A DNA stretch of 64,000 bases from Firm-04 sp045642925 (GTDB taxonomy: Bacteria > Bacillota > Clostridia > Oscillospirales > Ruminococcaceae), in NCBI GenBank assembly GCA_045642925.1, contig JAZUJW010000048.1, forward strand, positions 1-64,000, in the 5' to 3' direction. Positions 50,960-59,559 of this stretch are shown here, piece after piece. The notes under the pieces were generated by a model. The model searched no databases, was not told the origin of the DNA, and saw only the letters and a list, made by a program, of their open reading frames with translations. A program made the position numbers and the translations under genes. How positions within the stretch are numbered: position 1 is the first letter of the stretch; the number at the start of each line of letters is the position of its first letter.

Positions 50960-51942
50960 GCAACAGCAAGAAAAAATCCAATCAGGTACAGTCGTATACC
51001 GCGAATGTCAAGGTTCGTGATTTCTACGGCACGCGCAAAGTATTCTTCATCATTTCAATTCTGCTGATCCTGATTTCCATTGTATCCAGCTTTGTTTGCG
51101 GTGTTGGCGTTTCCATCGAATTCAAGGGCGGTACGATTGCCGACTACGCTTACAGCGGCGATTCGCTCTCTGAAAGTGACCTCGCAAAAGTCGCTTCCGA
51201 TGTACTGGGTACACAGACAAATGTTCAGCTTGGCGAAACCTTCACAGGCGAAGCACAGAAAAGCTTCACAGTTTCGTTCAGCATGGATGAACCGTTCACG
51301 GCTGAGCTTCAGGATGAACTGCTGAATAAGTTCGTTGAAAAGTATCCTGATGCTGAAATCGAAGTGCTGCAATCCAACGACGTTGCCGCTGCTTCGGGTA
51401 AAAACTTCTTCGGCAAGTGCATCGTGGCTGCTTCCTTTGCTGCCATTGTCCTGATTCTCTACATCGCATGGCGATTCAAGAAGATTTCCGGTTGGAGCGC
51501 AGGTCTGTTCGCAGTTATTACCCTGCTGCACGACCTCACCACCGTTTATGGCGCATTCGTCATCTGCGGTTTCGAAATCGACTCCAACTTCATGGCAGTT
51601 ATCCTGACGATTCTCGGTTACTCCGTCAACGACACCATCGTCATTTACGACCGTATCCGTGAAAACCAGCAGCTCATGCCTGAGGGCACACCGCTGACCG
51701 AACTGGTCAACACTTCCCTCAGCCAGACCATGCGCCGCACCATCCGCACTTCCATCACCACCATCACCACCATGCTGATCGTTACCATTCTTGCAGCGAT
51801 CAACAACGTGGATTCCATCCTCAGCTTCTCCATTCCGCTGACGGTTGGTATGGCAGTCGGTTGCTATTCTTCTCTCTGCCTCGCACCGATGCTCTGGACT
51901 TCCTGGAAGATGCGCGGTAAAAAAGCAGAAGCAACCAAGTAA
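50956..51942 (+). CDS. secF: Protein translocase subunit SecF
   Basis: The 328-residue SecF has the N-terminal helix, the GVGVSIEFKGGTIADYAY motif and five later helices with ILTILGYSVNDTIVIYDRIREN and SLSQTMRRTIRTSITT. Separate secD and secF genes are used rather than the fused SecDF of B. subtilis. Confidence 0.95.
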   Translation: MSNSKKKSNQVQSYTANVKVRDFYGTRKVFFIISILLILISIVSSFVCGVGVSIEFKGGTIADYAYSGDSLSESDLAKVASDVLGTQTNVQLGETFTGEAQKSFTVSFSMDEPFTAELQDELLNKFVEKYPDAEIEVLQSNDVAAASGKNFFGKCIVAASFAAIVLILYIAWRFKKISGWSAGLFAVITLLHDLTTVYGAFVICGFEIDSNFMAVILTILGYSVNDTIVIYDRIRENQQLMPEGTPLTELVNTSLSQTMRRTIRTSITTITTMLIVTILAAINNVDSILSFSIPLTVGMAVGCYSSLCLAPMLWTSWKMRGKKAEATK

Positions 51943-52014
51943 AAAAACTATGATGAATCCGCAAAAAGTCGCGTTCTGCGCCGCGGAGCATTGTATAAAA
52001 CTCTGAATTTTAAC

Positions 52015-52044
52015 GAAGCGCCTTGCAAAAGCAGGGCGCTTTGT
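52015..52044 (+). terminator. Terminator after secF
   Basis: AAGCGCCTTGC pairs with GCAGGGCGCTT around AAAA, followed by TGTGTT, a weak T tract. TTGCAA (52023-52028), 18 bases and TATGAT (52047-52052) in the same place may be the promoter of the next gene. Confidence 0.6.
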
Positions 52045-52086
52045 GTTATGATAGGATAGGTTATTTCTGAGAAAGGGAGGATTTTG

Positions 52087-52893
52087 ATGCAAGCTGCCGT
52101 ATCGACCGCCTGCCTGTTTCCGATGCAGACCGAAGAAGCACTCGAAACACTCGGCAAAAACGGAATACGAGATGCAGAAATTTTCCTGAATGCCCCCTCA
52201 GAAACCACTGCGGATTTCGCCCGTACACTCAAAAATATTCGTGATGCCTACGGAATGAAGATCCATGCGGTTCATGCATGGACAGCGCCGATGGAAGGCT
52301 TCATGCTTGTTTCACGCTATCCGCGCAGATGTGACGATTTTCTCGAAGATGCCAAGCATACCTTCGAACTGATGCAAATGCTCTCCGCACCAATTTACGT
52401 ATTTCACGGCGCAATGCAGGGTTTCTGCAAAGAAATCCCCTTTTACTGTGAACGATATCAGAAATTGTGTGCGCTGGGACATTCTTTCGGTGTCACCGTC
52501 ACACATGAAAACGTCAATAAATACATCGGTGCAGATTTGCCGTTTCTCACGCAGTTCTGTACCATTCTTGGGGACGATGCCCGTCTGACGCTCGATGTCA
52601 AGCAGGCATTCCGCGCAGGTCTTGACCTGCCCGAAACCATCAGAACACTCGCCCCGCATATTGCCCATATCCATATCAGTGACCACGGCGAAACAGGCGA
52701 CTGTCTGCGCATCGGTCACGGAAGTTACGATATTCCCGCATTTCTTTCGCTGCTGCAAGAAAACCGCTATGAAGGTGCAGTCGTACTGGAACTCTACCGC
52801 GACGCATTCCATGCGGCAGATGAACTTGCAGACGATTATCGCATTTTACAGCAAATGCTGCATACCCCTTCCGATTTATCACAAAAGGAGTGA
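52087..52893 (+). CDS. Sugar phosphate isomerase/epimerase-like TIM-barrel protein
   Basis: The ATG at 52087 has GGGAGG upstream. The 268-residue protein resembles the xylose isomerase-like/AP endonuclease 2 superfamily. Metal-site residues are visible in VTHENVN near 140, LTLDVKQAF near 170, HIHISDHGE near 198 and VVLELYRD near 240. Substrates in this family vary widely and nothing here identifies one. nrdR follows within five bases. Confidence 0.8.
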   Translation: MQAAVSTACLFPMQTEEALETLGKNGIRDAEIFLNAPSETTADFARTLKNIRDAYGMKIHAVHAWTAPMEGFMLVSRYPRRCDDFLEDAKHTFELMQMLSAPIYVFHGAMQGFCKEIPFYCERYQKLCALGHSFGVTVTHENVNKYIGADLPFLTQFCTILGDDARLTLDVKQAFRAGLDLPETIRTLAPHIAHIHISDHGETGDCLRIGHGSYDIPAFLSLLQENRYEGAVVLELYRDAFHAADELADDYRILQQMLHTPSDLSQKE

Positions 52894-52898
52894 ATTTC

Positions 52899-53342
52899 AT
52901 GCGCTGCCCATTCTGCGGGGAGGAAGATACCAAAGTCATTGATTCCCGTTCTGCGGACGGCAAGAAAAAACGCCGCCGTCACTGCCTGCAATGCGGCAGA
53001 AGATTCACGACTTTTGAATATGTCGAACGCCCGCTGCTGATGGTTGCAAAGCGGGATGGCAGTTTTGAACCGTTCAACCGCAATAAACTCACAGCAGGCA
53101 TTTTCTCCGCCATCAAAAAACGTCCCGTCAAGATGGAGGACATCACCAACATGATTGACGAAATCGAAGCAGATTTGTGCGCCGATGCCGTCAACACGGT
53201 TTCCCCTGATAAAATCGGCAGCATGGTCATGGAGCGCCTGCGCAATATCGACCCTGTTGCTTATGTCCGATTTGCGTCTGTGTACATGGCATTTTCCGAT
53301 GTTGACGATTTCATTCGCCTGATTCAGGAAATGCAGAAGTAA
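52899..53342 (+). CDS. nrdR: Transcriptional repressor NrdR
   Basis: NrdR represses ribonucleotide reductase genes in response to (d)ATP. The ATG at 52899 with AAGGAG gives 147 residues: a zinc ribbon (CPFCGEEDTKVIDSR ... CLQCGRRFTTFE, 3-43) and an ATP-cone (about 48-138). The length is normal. No NrdR boxes were seen in this window. Confidence 0.96.
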   Translation: MRCPFCGEEDTKVIDSRSADGKKKRRRHCLQCGRRFTTFEYVERPLLMVAKRDGSFEPFNRNKLTAGIFSAIKKRPVKMEDITNMIDEIEADLCADAVNTVSPDKIGSMVMERLRNIDPVAYVRFASVYMAFSDVDDFIRLIQEMQK

Positions 53343-53345
53343 CTT

Positions 53346-53774
53346 CTATTTCACGCGGCACATTTCCTGTGTTTCCGCATTGTACACCATTGCGCCCGCA
53401 AGCGCATCTCCGCAAATCCATAATTCCGCATAAAAGGTGTCATCGCAAAGATTTTCTATGTGATACAGACAGCGCACAGCCGCCTGTCCGCCGTAACGAA
53501 GCGGCGAAATGCCCTGTGCTTCCTGCATCGCTTCCCATGCACTCCCGACCGCTGTCCGATAGTCGGAAGGAATCTGCATCGGGCTTTCTGAAACTGCGCT
53601 GACCTCCCATCCATACAGATTCAGCCACGCTTCGCGTGCCGCGGCATTCGGCAGCAGAATTTCCTGTGCCGAAGCCCGATGCTGAAACACGCCGCCATAT
53701 TTCCAGAAACAGAAAAATCCTGCGGCGGCAGCAACAATGCAAAGCAGAATGCTTCGTGTACCATGTTTTCCCAT
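53346..53774 (-). CDS. Membrane-anchored DUF4830-like protein
   Basis: The 142-residue protein has a membrane helix at about 8-27 and an outer domain beginning AAREAWLNLYGWEVS and ending AELWICGDALAGAMVYNAETQ, a pattern like the DUF4830 family of unknown function. It converges on nrdR with three bases between stops. It is transcribed away from rsuA. Confidence 0.6.
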   Translation of the reverse strand: MGKHGTRSILLCIVAAAAGFFCFWKYGGVFQHRASAQEILLPNAAAREAWLNLYGWEVSAVSESPMQIPSDYRTAVGSAWEAMQEAQGISPLRYGGQAAVRCLYHIENLCDDTFYAELWICGDALAGAMVYNAETQEMCRVK

Positions 53775-53851
53775 TCACAAATCCCTCCTGCGGTTCTTCT
53801 GCTGCATTTTATGCAAAGAACGTCTGCGGGATGCCTGAAAGGAGCATTTTT

Positions 53852-54628
53852 ATGCGCCTTGACAGATTTCTCTCCGAACAGACTGCCCTTTCCCGCAAAG
53901 AAGCGCAAACCGCTGTCAAGAAGGGACAGGTCACGGTAGACGGCATGATTCTTAAGAAAGCAGATGCCGCCGTGTTTCCGGAGAAACAAATCATCACCCT
54001 CTGCGGCAAGCCCATCGCCTATGCCGAACATCACTACATTCTGATGCACAAGCCCGAAGGCGTCATTACCGCAACAGAGGACACCAAACAAAAAACCGTC
54101 CTTGACCTGCTGTCACCGGAGGACAGGCTTCCCAAGCTTGCACCCTGCGGACGGCTGGACATCGACACGACCGGTCTGCTGCTGATCACCGATGACGGAC
54201 AGCTTGCACACCGGATGCTTTCCCCAAAGCACCATGTCACCAAATATTACCTTGCCAAACTGCGTGACCCGCTTTCCGCGGATGCGCCCGCCGCATTCGA
54301 ACAGGGCATTCTTCTGCGGGAAGGTGCTTCCGAAGAACAATGTCTGCCTGCACAGTGTCAGGAGATCGCACCGCATCTTGCGGTAGTCGCGCTGCACGAA
54401 GGCAAATACCATCAAGTAAAAAGAATGTTTGCAGCGATTGGAAATCATGTAGAATCTCTGCTGCGCTTTCAGATCGGAAGTCTGCTTCTGCCGCCCGATT
54501 TGCCGCAAAATCGTTATATTGTCATTTCTGACAAAGAAGCGGAAAGAATGTTGATAAATTCTACATTTGCAAGCACTTGCGCGGTTTGTGAAAAATGGTA
54601 TTCGTCATATTGGATAAACAACTCGTAA
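53852..54628 (+). CDS. rsuA: 16S rRNA pseudouridine-516 synthase
   Basis: The ATG at 53852 with AAAGGAG gives 258 residues. An S4 RNA-binding domain (MRLDRFLSEQTALSRKEAQTAVKKGQVTVDG, landmark ends MRLDRFL and VTVDG) precedes the RsuA/RluB/E/F-type catalytic domain, with the catalytic Asp in GRLDIDTTGLLLITDDG near 112 and the late EGKYHQVKRMFAAIG. RsuA makes pseudouridine 516 in 16S rRNA. RluF/RluB-type specificity cannot be excluded. Confidence 0.88.
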   Translation: MRLDRFLSEQTALSRKEAQTAVKKGQVTVDGMILKKADAAVFPEKQIITLCGKPIAYAEHHYILMHKPEGVITATEDTKQKTVLDLLSPEDRLPKLAPCGRLDIDTTGLLLITDDGQLAHRMLSPKHHVTKYYLAKLRDPLSADAPAAFEQGILLREGASEEQCLPAQCQEIAPHLAVVALHEGKYHQVKRMFAAIGNHVESLLRFQIGSLLLPPDLPQNRYIVISDKEAERMLINSTFASTCAVCEKWYSSYWINNS

Positions 54629-54649
54629 TAAGTTTGGTCAATAATTGAC

Positions 54650-54678
54650 TTGACCGAAGCTGAAAAATCTGGTATGAT
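54650..54678 (+). promoter_or_regulatory. Sigma-A promoter of the ABC ATPase gene
   Basis: TTGACC (54650-54655), 17 bases, TATGAT (54673-54678). Confidence 0.78.
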
Positions 54679-54683
54679 GATAG

Positions 54684-54800
54684 AAAGCGAATGTGTACTT
54701 TCTTATGTACTCGCTTTATTAAATTTGTTTCATTTTGTATGCGGTCAGGCGCATACTTGTGAAAAATCGGCTCCGCGGATTGTCCGTCTGCGGGCTGTCG
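54684..54800 (+). other. Structured leader of the ABC ATPase mRNA
   Basis: Hairpins are visible at 54684-54717 (AAAGCGA/TCGCTTT, then ATTAAATTTG) and 54737-54756 (GTATGCG/CGCATAC), with a weaker GC-rich one near 54775-54797. The first resembles a terminator with an imperfect T tract. No known riboswitch was recognised. Confidence 0.45.
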
Positions 54801-54845
54801 GTATTTTCGCATGATAAATTTTGAAATTTTAGGAGGACAAAGAGA

Positions 54846-55985
54846 ATGGCAAGCTTATCTCTGCGGGGCATCTACAAAAAGTACCCCGGCGGCGTAACCG
54901 CAGTATCCGATGTTAACATCGAGATCCGCGACAAGGAATTCATCGTTTTGGTCGGACCTTCCGGCTGTGGTAAATCCACAACCCTGCGTATGATCGCAGG
55001 TCTGGAAGAAATTTCCGAAGGCGAACTTTACATCGGCGACCGTCTGGTCAACGATATCGCACCGAAAGACCGCGATATCGCAATGGTGTTCCAGAACTAC
55101 GCTCTGTATCCGCATATGACTGTATTTGACAACATGGCTTTCGGTCTGAAGCTCCGCAAAGTACCGAAGGATGAGATTCACCGCAAAGTTGAGGAAGCTG
55201 CTAGAATCCTCGACCTCACCCCGCTGCTGAACCGTAAGCCGAAGGCAATGTCCGGTGGTCAGCGTCAGCGTGTTGCGCTTGGTCGTGCTATCGTTCGTAA
55301 CCCGCAGGTCTTCCTCCTCGACGAGCCGCTGTCCAACTTGGACGCAAAGCTCCGTGCGCAGATGAGAACCGAAATTTCCTTGCTGCACAAGCGTCTTGGT
55401 ACTACGTTCATTTACGTAACGCATGACCAGACCGAAGCTATGACCATGGGCGACCGTATCGTTGTCATGAAGGGCGGCTACATCCAGCAGATCGATACAC
55501 CGCAGAACCTCTACGAAACGCCTTGCAACAAGTTCGTTGCAGGATTCCTTGGTTCTCCGCAGATGAACTTCATCGACGCTACCCTCACCTATCGTGATGG
55601 TCAGTACGTTGTTGTCTTCGGTTCTACCGATACAAAGATGTCCCGCGGCATTCAGTACGAAGTTGTTCTGCCGCAGAACAAAGTCACTCCTGACCTCGAA
55701 CATTACATCAACAAGGAAGTCACCCTCGGTATCCGTCCTGAGAACGTCCACGATGAGCCGATGTACCTTGCAAATGCAACGACCGGTATCGTTAAGTGCA
55801 ACGTTGAGATCACCGAGTTGATGGGCGCAGAAACTTATCTGTACCTCGACTGCGAAGGCGTAAAGCTGACCGCTCGTGTTTCTCCGAAGTCTACTGCACG
55901 TCCGCAGGATGAAATTGATGTTGTCTTCGATGCTGAAAAGGTTCACCTCTTCGATAAGGAAACCGAAAAGACCATCATTAACTGA
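54846..55985 (+). CDS. msmX: Multi-sugar ABC transporter ATPase (MsmX/UgpC type)
   Basis: The 379-residue ATPase has Walker A GPSGCGKST near 38, the signature MSGGQRQRVALGRA near 134, Walker B VFLLDEPLSNLD, the switch His in THDQTEAM, and a C-terminal OB/TOBE regulatory domain (about 240-379). This type powers several carbohydrate importers whose operons lack their own ATPase. It stands alone with its own promoter and terminator, as msmX does in B. subtilis, and probably serves sugar importers elsewhere, for example those feeding the GH51 and GH13 enzymes. Confidence 0.92.
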   Translation: MASLSLRGIYKKYPGGVTAVSDVNIEIRDKEFIVLVGPSGCGKSTTLRMIAGLEEISEGELYIGDRLVNDIAPKDRDIAMVFQNYALYPHMTVFDNMAFGLKLRKVPKDEIHRKVEEAARILDLTPLLNRKPKAMSGGQRQRVALGRAIVRNPQVFLLDEPLSNLDAKLRAQMRTEISLLHKRLGTTFIYVTHDQTEAMTMGDRIVVMKGGYIQQIDTPQNLYETPCNKFVAGFLGSPQMNFIDATLTYRDGQYVVVFGSTDTKMSRGIQYEVVLPQNKVTPDLEHYINKEVTLGIRPENVHDEPMYLANATTGIVKCNVEITELMGAETYLYLDCEGVKLTARVSPKSTARPQDEIDVVFDAEKVHLFDKETEKTIIN

Positions 55986-55997
55986 TATTGATAATCC

Positions 55998-56034
55998 CGA
56001 AGCAGGGCATCCGCATGGTTGCCCTGCTTTTTCT
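55998..56034 (+). terminator. Terminator of the ABC ATPase gene
   Basis: AAGCAGGGCA pairs with TGCCCTGCTT around a loop, followed by TTTC. Confidence 0.85.
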
Positions 56035-56050
56035 GTGAGGATGAGAAAAT

Positions 56051-57649
56051 ATGCTCCGAGTGAATAACCTTTCCCTGCCGCTTTCCTACCTCGAAGAACA
56101 GCTTGCAAAATTTGCCGCAGATGCAATGAAAATCAATGTGTCGGAGATTCTCTCCGTGCGGCTTGCAAAGCGTTCTGTCGATGCACGAAAATCTGTACAG
56201 TTCATCGCGTCCGTTGATGTGACCGTCCGGCAGGAAGCGCAAGTTCTGCGAAAATGCGCAAAAAATCCAAATGTACAGCAGGTCACGCCGTTTGTCATGC
56301 CGTCATATGCAAAATGTGCCTTGCCGCATCCGCCTGTCATCATCGGCTGTGGTCCTGCGGGACTGTTCGCCGCAGATGTACTCGCACAAGCAGGACTCTG
56401 CCCGATTCTGCTGGAACGCGGAAAACCCGTTGCAGAGCGTCAGAAAGCCGTGGCAACCTACTACCGCACAGGCATTCTCGATACCGAATGCAATGTGCAG
56501 TTCGGTGAGGGCGGCGCGGGCACATTCTCGGACGGCAAACTCAACACCGGCACGAAAAGTCCCCGTATCCGTCAGGTGTTGCAGACTTTTGCGGACTGCG
56601 GTGCGCCTGAAGAAATTTTATGGCAGGCAAAACCGCACATCGGCACGGACAAACTTGCCGTCTGTATTCCCGCCCTGCGTCATCGCATCGAACAAAATGG
56701 CGGAAAAGTGCTGTTCGGCGCAAAATGCACAGGATTTACTGCACAAAACGGACAGCTTGTTTCTGTGGAATATGAACAGGACGGCACGGCAAACAGCATT
56801 CGCACAGACCATGCAATTTTTGCCGTGGGACACAGCGCAAGAGATATTTTCACGCTGTTTCAGGAGAAAGCGATGGCAATGGAGCAAAAGCCGTTTTCGC
56901 TCGGTGTCCGCATCGAACATTTGCAAGCAGACATTGACAAAATGTGCTACGGTTCTGCCGCAGGACATCCCGCACTGGATGCCGCAAGCTACAAAGTCGC
57001 CGCACATCTTCCGAACGGCAGAGGTGTCTATTCCTTCTGTATGTGTCCCGGCGGTGTCGTGCAGGCGGCGGCATCTGAACAGGAAACCGTGGCCACAAAC
57101 GGCATGAGCTGTTTTGCACGCGATGAAAAGAACGCAAATAGTGCGATTCTGGTCGGCATTACGCCGCAGGATTTCGGCAGCAGTGATGTACTTGCGGGTG
57201 TTGCATTGCAGCGCCGCATTGAACACGCGGCATATCTTGCAGGCGGCAGCAGCGGCAAAGCACCTGTCACTTTGCTTGGTGACTTCCTGAAAAAGCAGCA
57301 GTCACGCTGTTTTGGCAATGTACAACCCAGTTACCCGCTGGGGACGGTTTTTGCCCCGCCCGAAAGCTGTCTGCCGCCGTATGTCTGTGAGGCACTCCGC
57401 GAAGCCCTCCCGAAACTGGATGGCAGACTTCACGGCTTCTGCCGCGAAGATGCCGTGCTGACAGCCCCCGAAACGCGCAGTTCCTCCCCTGTCCGCGTCC
57501 TGCGCAGTCAGGAAACGCTGGAATCAGTCAGCATACATGGACTGTACCCTTGCGGAGAAGGTGCAGGTTATGCGGGCGGCATTGTTTCTGCCGCAGTGGA
57601 CGGCATTCTGTGTGCTGAACGCATTCTCTTTGCCGCCAAAAACTTGTAA
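56051..57649 (+). CDS. FAD-dependent oxidoreductase of the COG2509 type
   Basis: The 532-residue protein has an N-terminal beta-alpha domain (about 1-90), then the dinucleotide motif VIIGCGPAGLFAADVLA near 95, NVQFGEGGAGTFSDGKLNTG near 147, and a C-terminal GLYPCGEGAGYAGGIVSAAVDG flavin motif. It belongs to a widespread family of uncharacterised FAD-dependent dehydrogenases. The substrate is unknown. AGGATGAG lies upstream of the ATG. No T-rich terminator other than a weak GC/T hairpin near 57684-57710 follows. Confidence 0.85.
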   Translation: MLRVNNLSLPLSYLEEQLAKFAADAMKINVSEILSVRLAKRSVDARKSVQFIASVDVTVRQEAQVLRKCAKNPNVQQVTPFVMPSYAKCALPHPPVIIGCGPAGLFAADVLAQAGLCPILLERGKPVAERQKAVATYYRTGILDTECNVQFGEGGAGTFSDGKLNTGTKSPRIRQVLQTFADCGAPEEILWQAKPHIGTDKLAVCIPALRHRIEQNGGKVLFGAKCTGFTAQNGQLVSVEYEQDGTANSIRTDHAIFAVGHSARDIFTLFQEKAMAMEQKPFSLGVRIEHLQADIDKMCYGSAAGHPALDAASYKVAAHLPNGRGVYSFCMCPGGVVQAAASEQETVATNGMSCFARDEKNANSAILVGITPQDFGSSDVLAGVALQRRIEHAAYLAGGSSGKAPVTLLGDFLKKQQSRCFGNVQPSYPLGTVFAPPESCLPPYVCEALREALPKLDGRLHGFCREDAVLTAPETRSSSPVRVLRSQETLESVSIHGLYPCGEGAGYAGGIVSAAVDGILCAERILFAAKNL

Positions 57650-57696
57650 TTTTTCTTTTCACAGCACAAAATCTGGTAAATCCCGCAAAAAAAAGC

Positions 57697-57725
57697 TTGC
57701 TTTTTTTTTTAGTTTATGATACAAT
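57697..57725 (+). promoter_or_regulatory. Sigma-A promoter of the carboxyltransferase operon
   Basis: TTGCTT, 17 bases rich in T, TACAAT (57720-57725). Confidence 0.7.
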
Positions 57726-57776
57726 GAAAAGGTATGGATTCCAAGTCTTTCTATGAAAGGATGCGCACTGAATAAT

Positions 57777-59117
57777 ATGGAAACTACCGCTTCTATCGCA
57801 AAAGAACGCCTTGCGCTGCTGTTTGACAACGGCACATTTACCGAGCTTGATGCTCTGCGTACCGAACAGGACGCGCCCGCTGCTGTCATCTGCGCACATG
57901 GCTACGTTGAGGGACAGGCTGTCTGTGCCTTCGCCCAGAATCCCGACATCAAGGACGGCATCATGGGCAAAAACACCGCAGGCAAAATCAAGCGCCTCTA
58001 TTCCCTTGCTGCCAAAACAGGCACACCGCTGGTCGGAATTTATGATTCCAACGGTGTTTATGTGGATGGTACTGCAAATGCTCTCTCCGCTTACGGCAAA
58101 CTGATTGCCGCTTCCGCAAATCTTTCGGGTGTTGTCCCGCAGATTTCGGTCATTGCAGGCGTATGCGCAGGCAGCGCCGCACTGATGGCTTGTGAGGCTG
58201 ATTTTGTTGTTGCTGTCAAGAAGGCAGAACTTGCCCTAACCCCCGCTTACGGCACCGATGCCGCTTCTCCCGAAACGGCTGCAAAAATCGGTCTGGTGTC
58301 CGCAGTTTGCGAAGATGATGCAGAAGCCATGACGCAGGTCAAGGCACTGCTTCGGACATTGCCTGCAAATAACCTTGCAGGTGCGCCGATTTCCGAATTT
58401 GACGTTCCCGAAGTTCCCGTTGCGGCTGAAAATCCGTTTGAGGGACTCGCTGATATGGGCAGCCTGATTCCGCTGTACACCGCTTACGGCGATACCGTGG
58501 AAACTGCACTCGCAACCATCCGCGGCACGGCAGTCGGTCTGATTTCGACCACTCGCGCAAATACTGCCCTCACTGCTGACGATGCCGCAAAAATGGCTCG
58601 TTTTGTCCGCACCTGCGATGCATTCTCGATTCCTGTCATTACCGTTCTGGACACCATCGGCTTCACCGATGATACCGATGCTGCAAAGGCAGGCTCTTTG
58701 CGTGCCATCACACAGCTTTGCGGCGCATATGCCGAAGCAACTACCGTCAAGATTGCTGTCATCAGCGGTCTTGCGTGCGGCGCGGCATTCTCTGCAATTG
58801 CAGGCAGAGGTGCAGGCAGCGACTACGTTCTTGCATGGAACAGCGCTGTCATTGCACCGCTGAAACCCGAAGGAGCTGTCGAATTCCTCTGGCACGACAA
58901 ACTCAAGGGCGCACAGGATGTCAATGCAAAGCGCAAGGCTCTCGCAGACGAATACGGCAAAACGCTCGCATCTGCGACCAAAGCCGCTGAACTCGGTGTC
59001 ATTGATACCGTCATTGCACCTGCCGAGACCCGTCAGGCTGTCATTGACGCACTCGATATGCTCGAAGGCAAGCGTGTTTCCACCATGCCGAAGAAGCACA
59101 GCAATATTCCGTTCTGA
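57777..59117 (+). CDS. Divergent acyl-CoA carboxyltransferase (12S/MmdA-like) subunit
   Basis: The crotonase-fold carboxyltransferase transfers CO2 between biotin and an acyl-CoA. The ATG at 57777 gives 446 residues, shorter than the roughly 510-residue MmdA/12S/PccB proteins. Both halves are recognisable (SGVVPQISVIAGVCAGSAALMACEADFVV; RTCDAFSIPVITVLDTIGFTDDTDAAKAGSLRAI; AEATTVKIAVISGLACGAAFSAI). The usual DSGGARIQEG acyl-CoA loop reads DSNGVYVDGT and the N-terminus is cut short. Substrate specificity may therefore differ from methylmalonyl-CoA. The ATG is 15 bases from AAAGGA, so the start is uncertain (57753 is possible). Confidence 0.75.
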   Translation: METTASIAKERLALLFDNGTFTELDALRTEQDAPAAVICAHGYVEGQAVCAFAQNPDIKDGIMGKNTAGKIKRLYSLAAKTGTPLVGIYDSNGVYVDGTANALSAYGKLIAASANLSGVVPQISVIAGVCAGSAALMACEADFVVAVKKAELALTPAYGTDAASPETAAKIGLVSAVCEDDAEAMTQVKALLRTLPANNLAGAPISEFDVPEVPVAAENPFEGLADMGSLIPLYTAYGDTVETALATIRGTAVGLISTTRANTALTADDAAKMARFVRTCDAFSIPVITVLDTIGFTDDTDAAKAGSLRAITQLCGAYAEATTVKIAVISGLACGAAFSAIAGRGAGSDYVLAWNSAVIAPLKPEGAVEFLWHDKLKGAQDVNAKRKALADEYGKTLASATKAAELGVIDTVIAPAETRQAVIDALDMLEGKRVSTMPKKHSNIPF

Positions 59118-59154
59118 GAACCGTATCCAATCACGTATATAGGAGGATTTTCCA

Positions 59155-59544
59155 ATGAAGCGTTTTCGTGTTACCGTAAATAACAAACAGTATGATGTGG
59201 CTGTCGAAGAACTCGACGGTGCATCCGCAGCTTCCGCACCCGTTGCCGCTGCTGCCCCTGCACCTGCTGCCGCAGCACCCGCTCCCGCAGCAGCACCCGC
59301 ACCTGCCGCAGCACCCGCTGCTGTTGCAGACGGCACACCCGTCACCGCACCGATGCCCGGCACGATTTTGCAGGTCAAGTGTGCAAACGGCGATGCTGTC
59401 AAGCGTGGTCAGGTCTTGTTTGTACTCGAAGCAATGAAGATGGAAAACGACATTGTTGCGCCTGAAGATGGTACGATTCTTTCCGTCAACACCACCAAGG
59501 GCAGCTCTGTCAACCCCGGCGACCCGCTTGCCATCCTCGGCTAA
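59155..59544 (+). CDS. Biotin carboxyl carrier subunit (1.3S/MmdC type)
   Basis: The 129-residue carrier has a short N-terminal strand, an Ala-Pro-rich flexible linker (about 27-58) and a biotinyl domain with the biotin site K95 in EAMKMEND. It shuttles carboxyl groups between the two carboxyltransferase subunits encoded on either side. AGGAGG precedes the start. Confidence 0.92.
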   Translation: MKRFRVTVNNKQYDVAVEELDGASAASAPVAAAAPAPAAAAPAPAAAPAPAAAPAAVADGTPVTAPMPGTILQVKCANGDAVKRGQVLFVLEAMKMENDIVAPEDGTILSVNTTKGSSVNPGDPLAILG

Positions 59545-59559
59545 TCGGAGGGCAGTATC

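Noticed and set aside
51950..52006. Short ATG ORF after secF
   Set aside because: No ribosome site and no conserved pattern.
58236..59402. Minus-strand frame opposite the carboxyltransferase and biotin carrier genes
   Set aside because: Its Gly/Ala-rich start is the complement of the Ala-Pro linker of the biotin carrier. It has no ribosome site or family.
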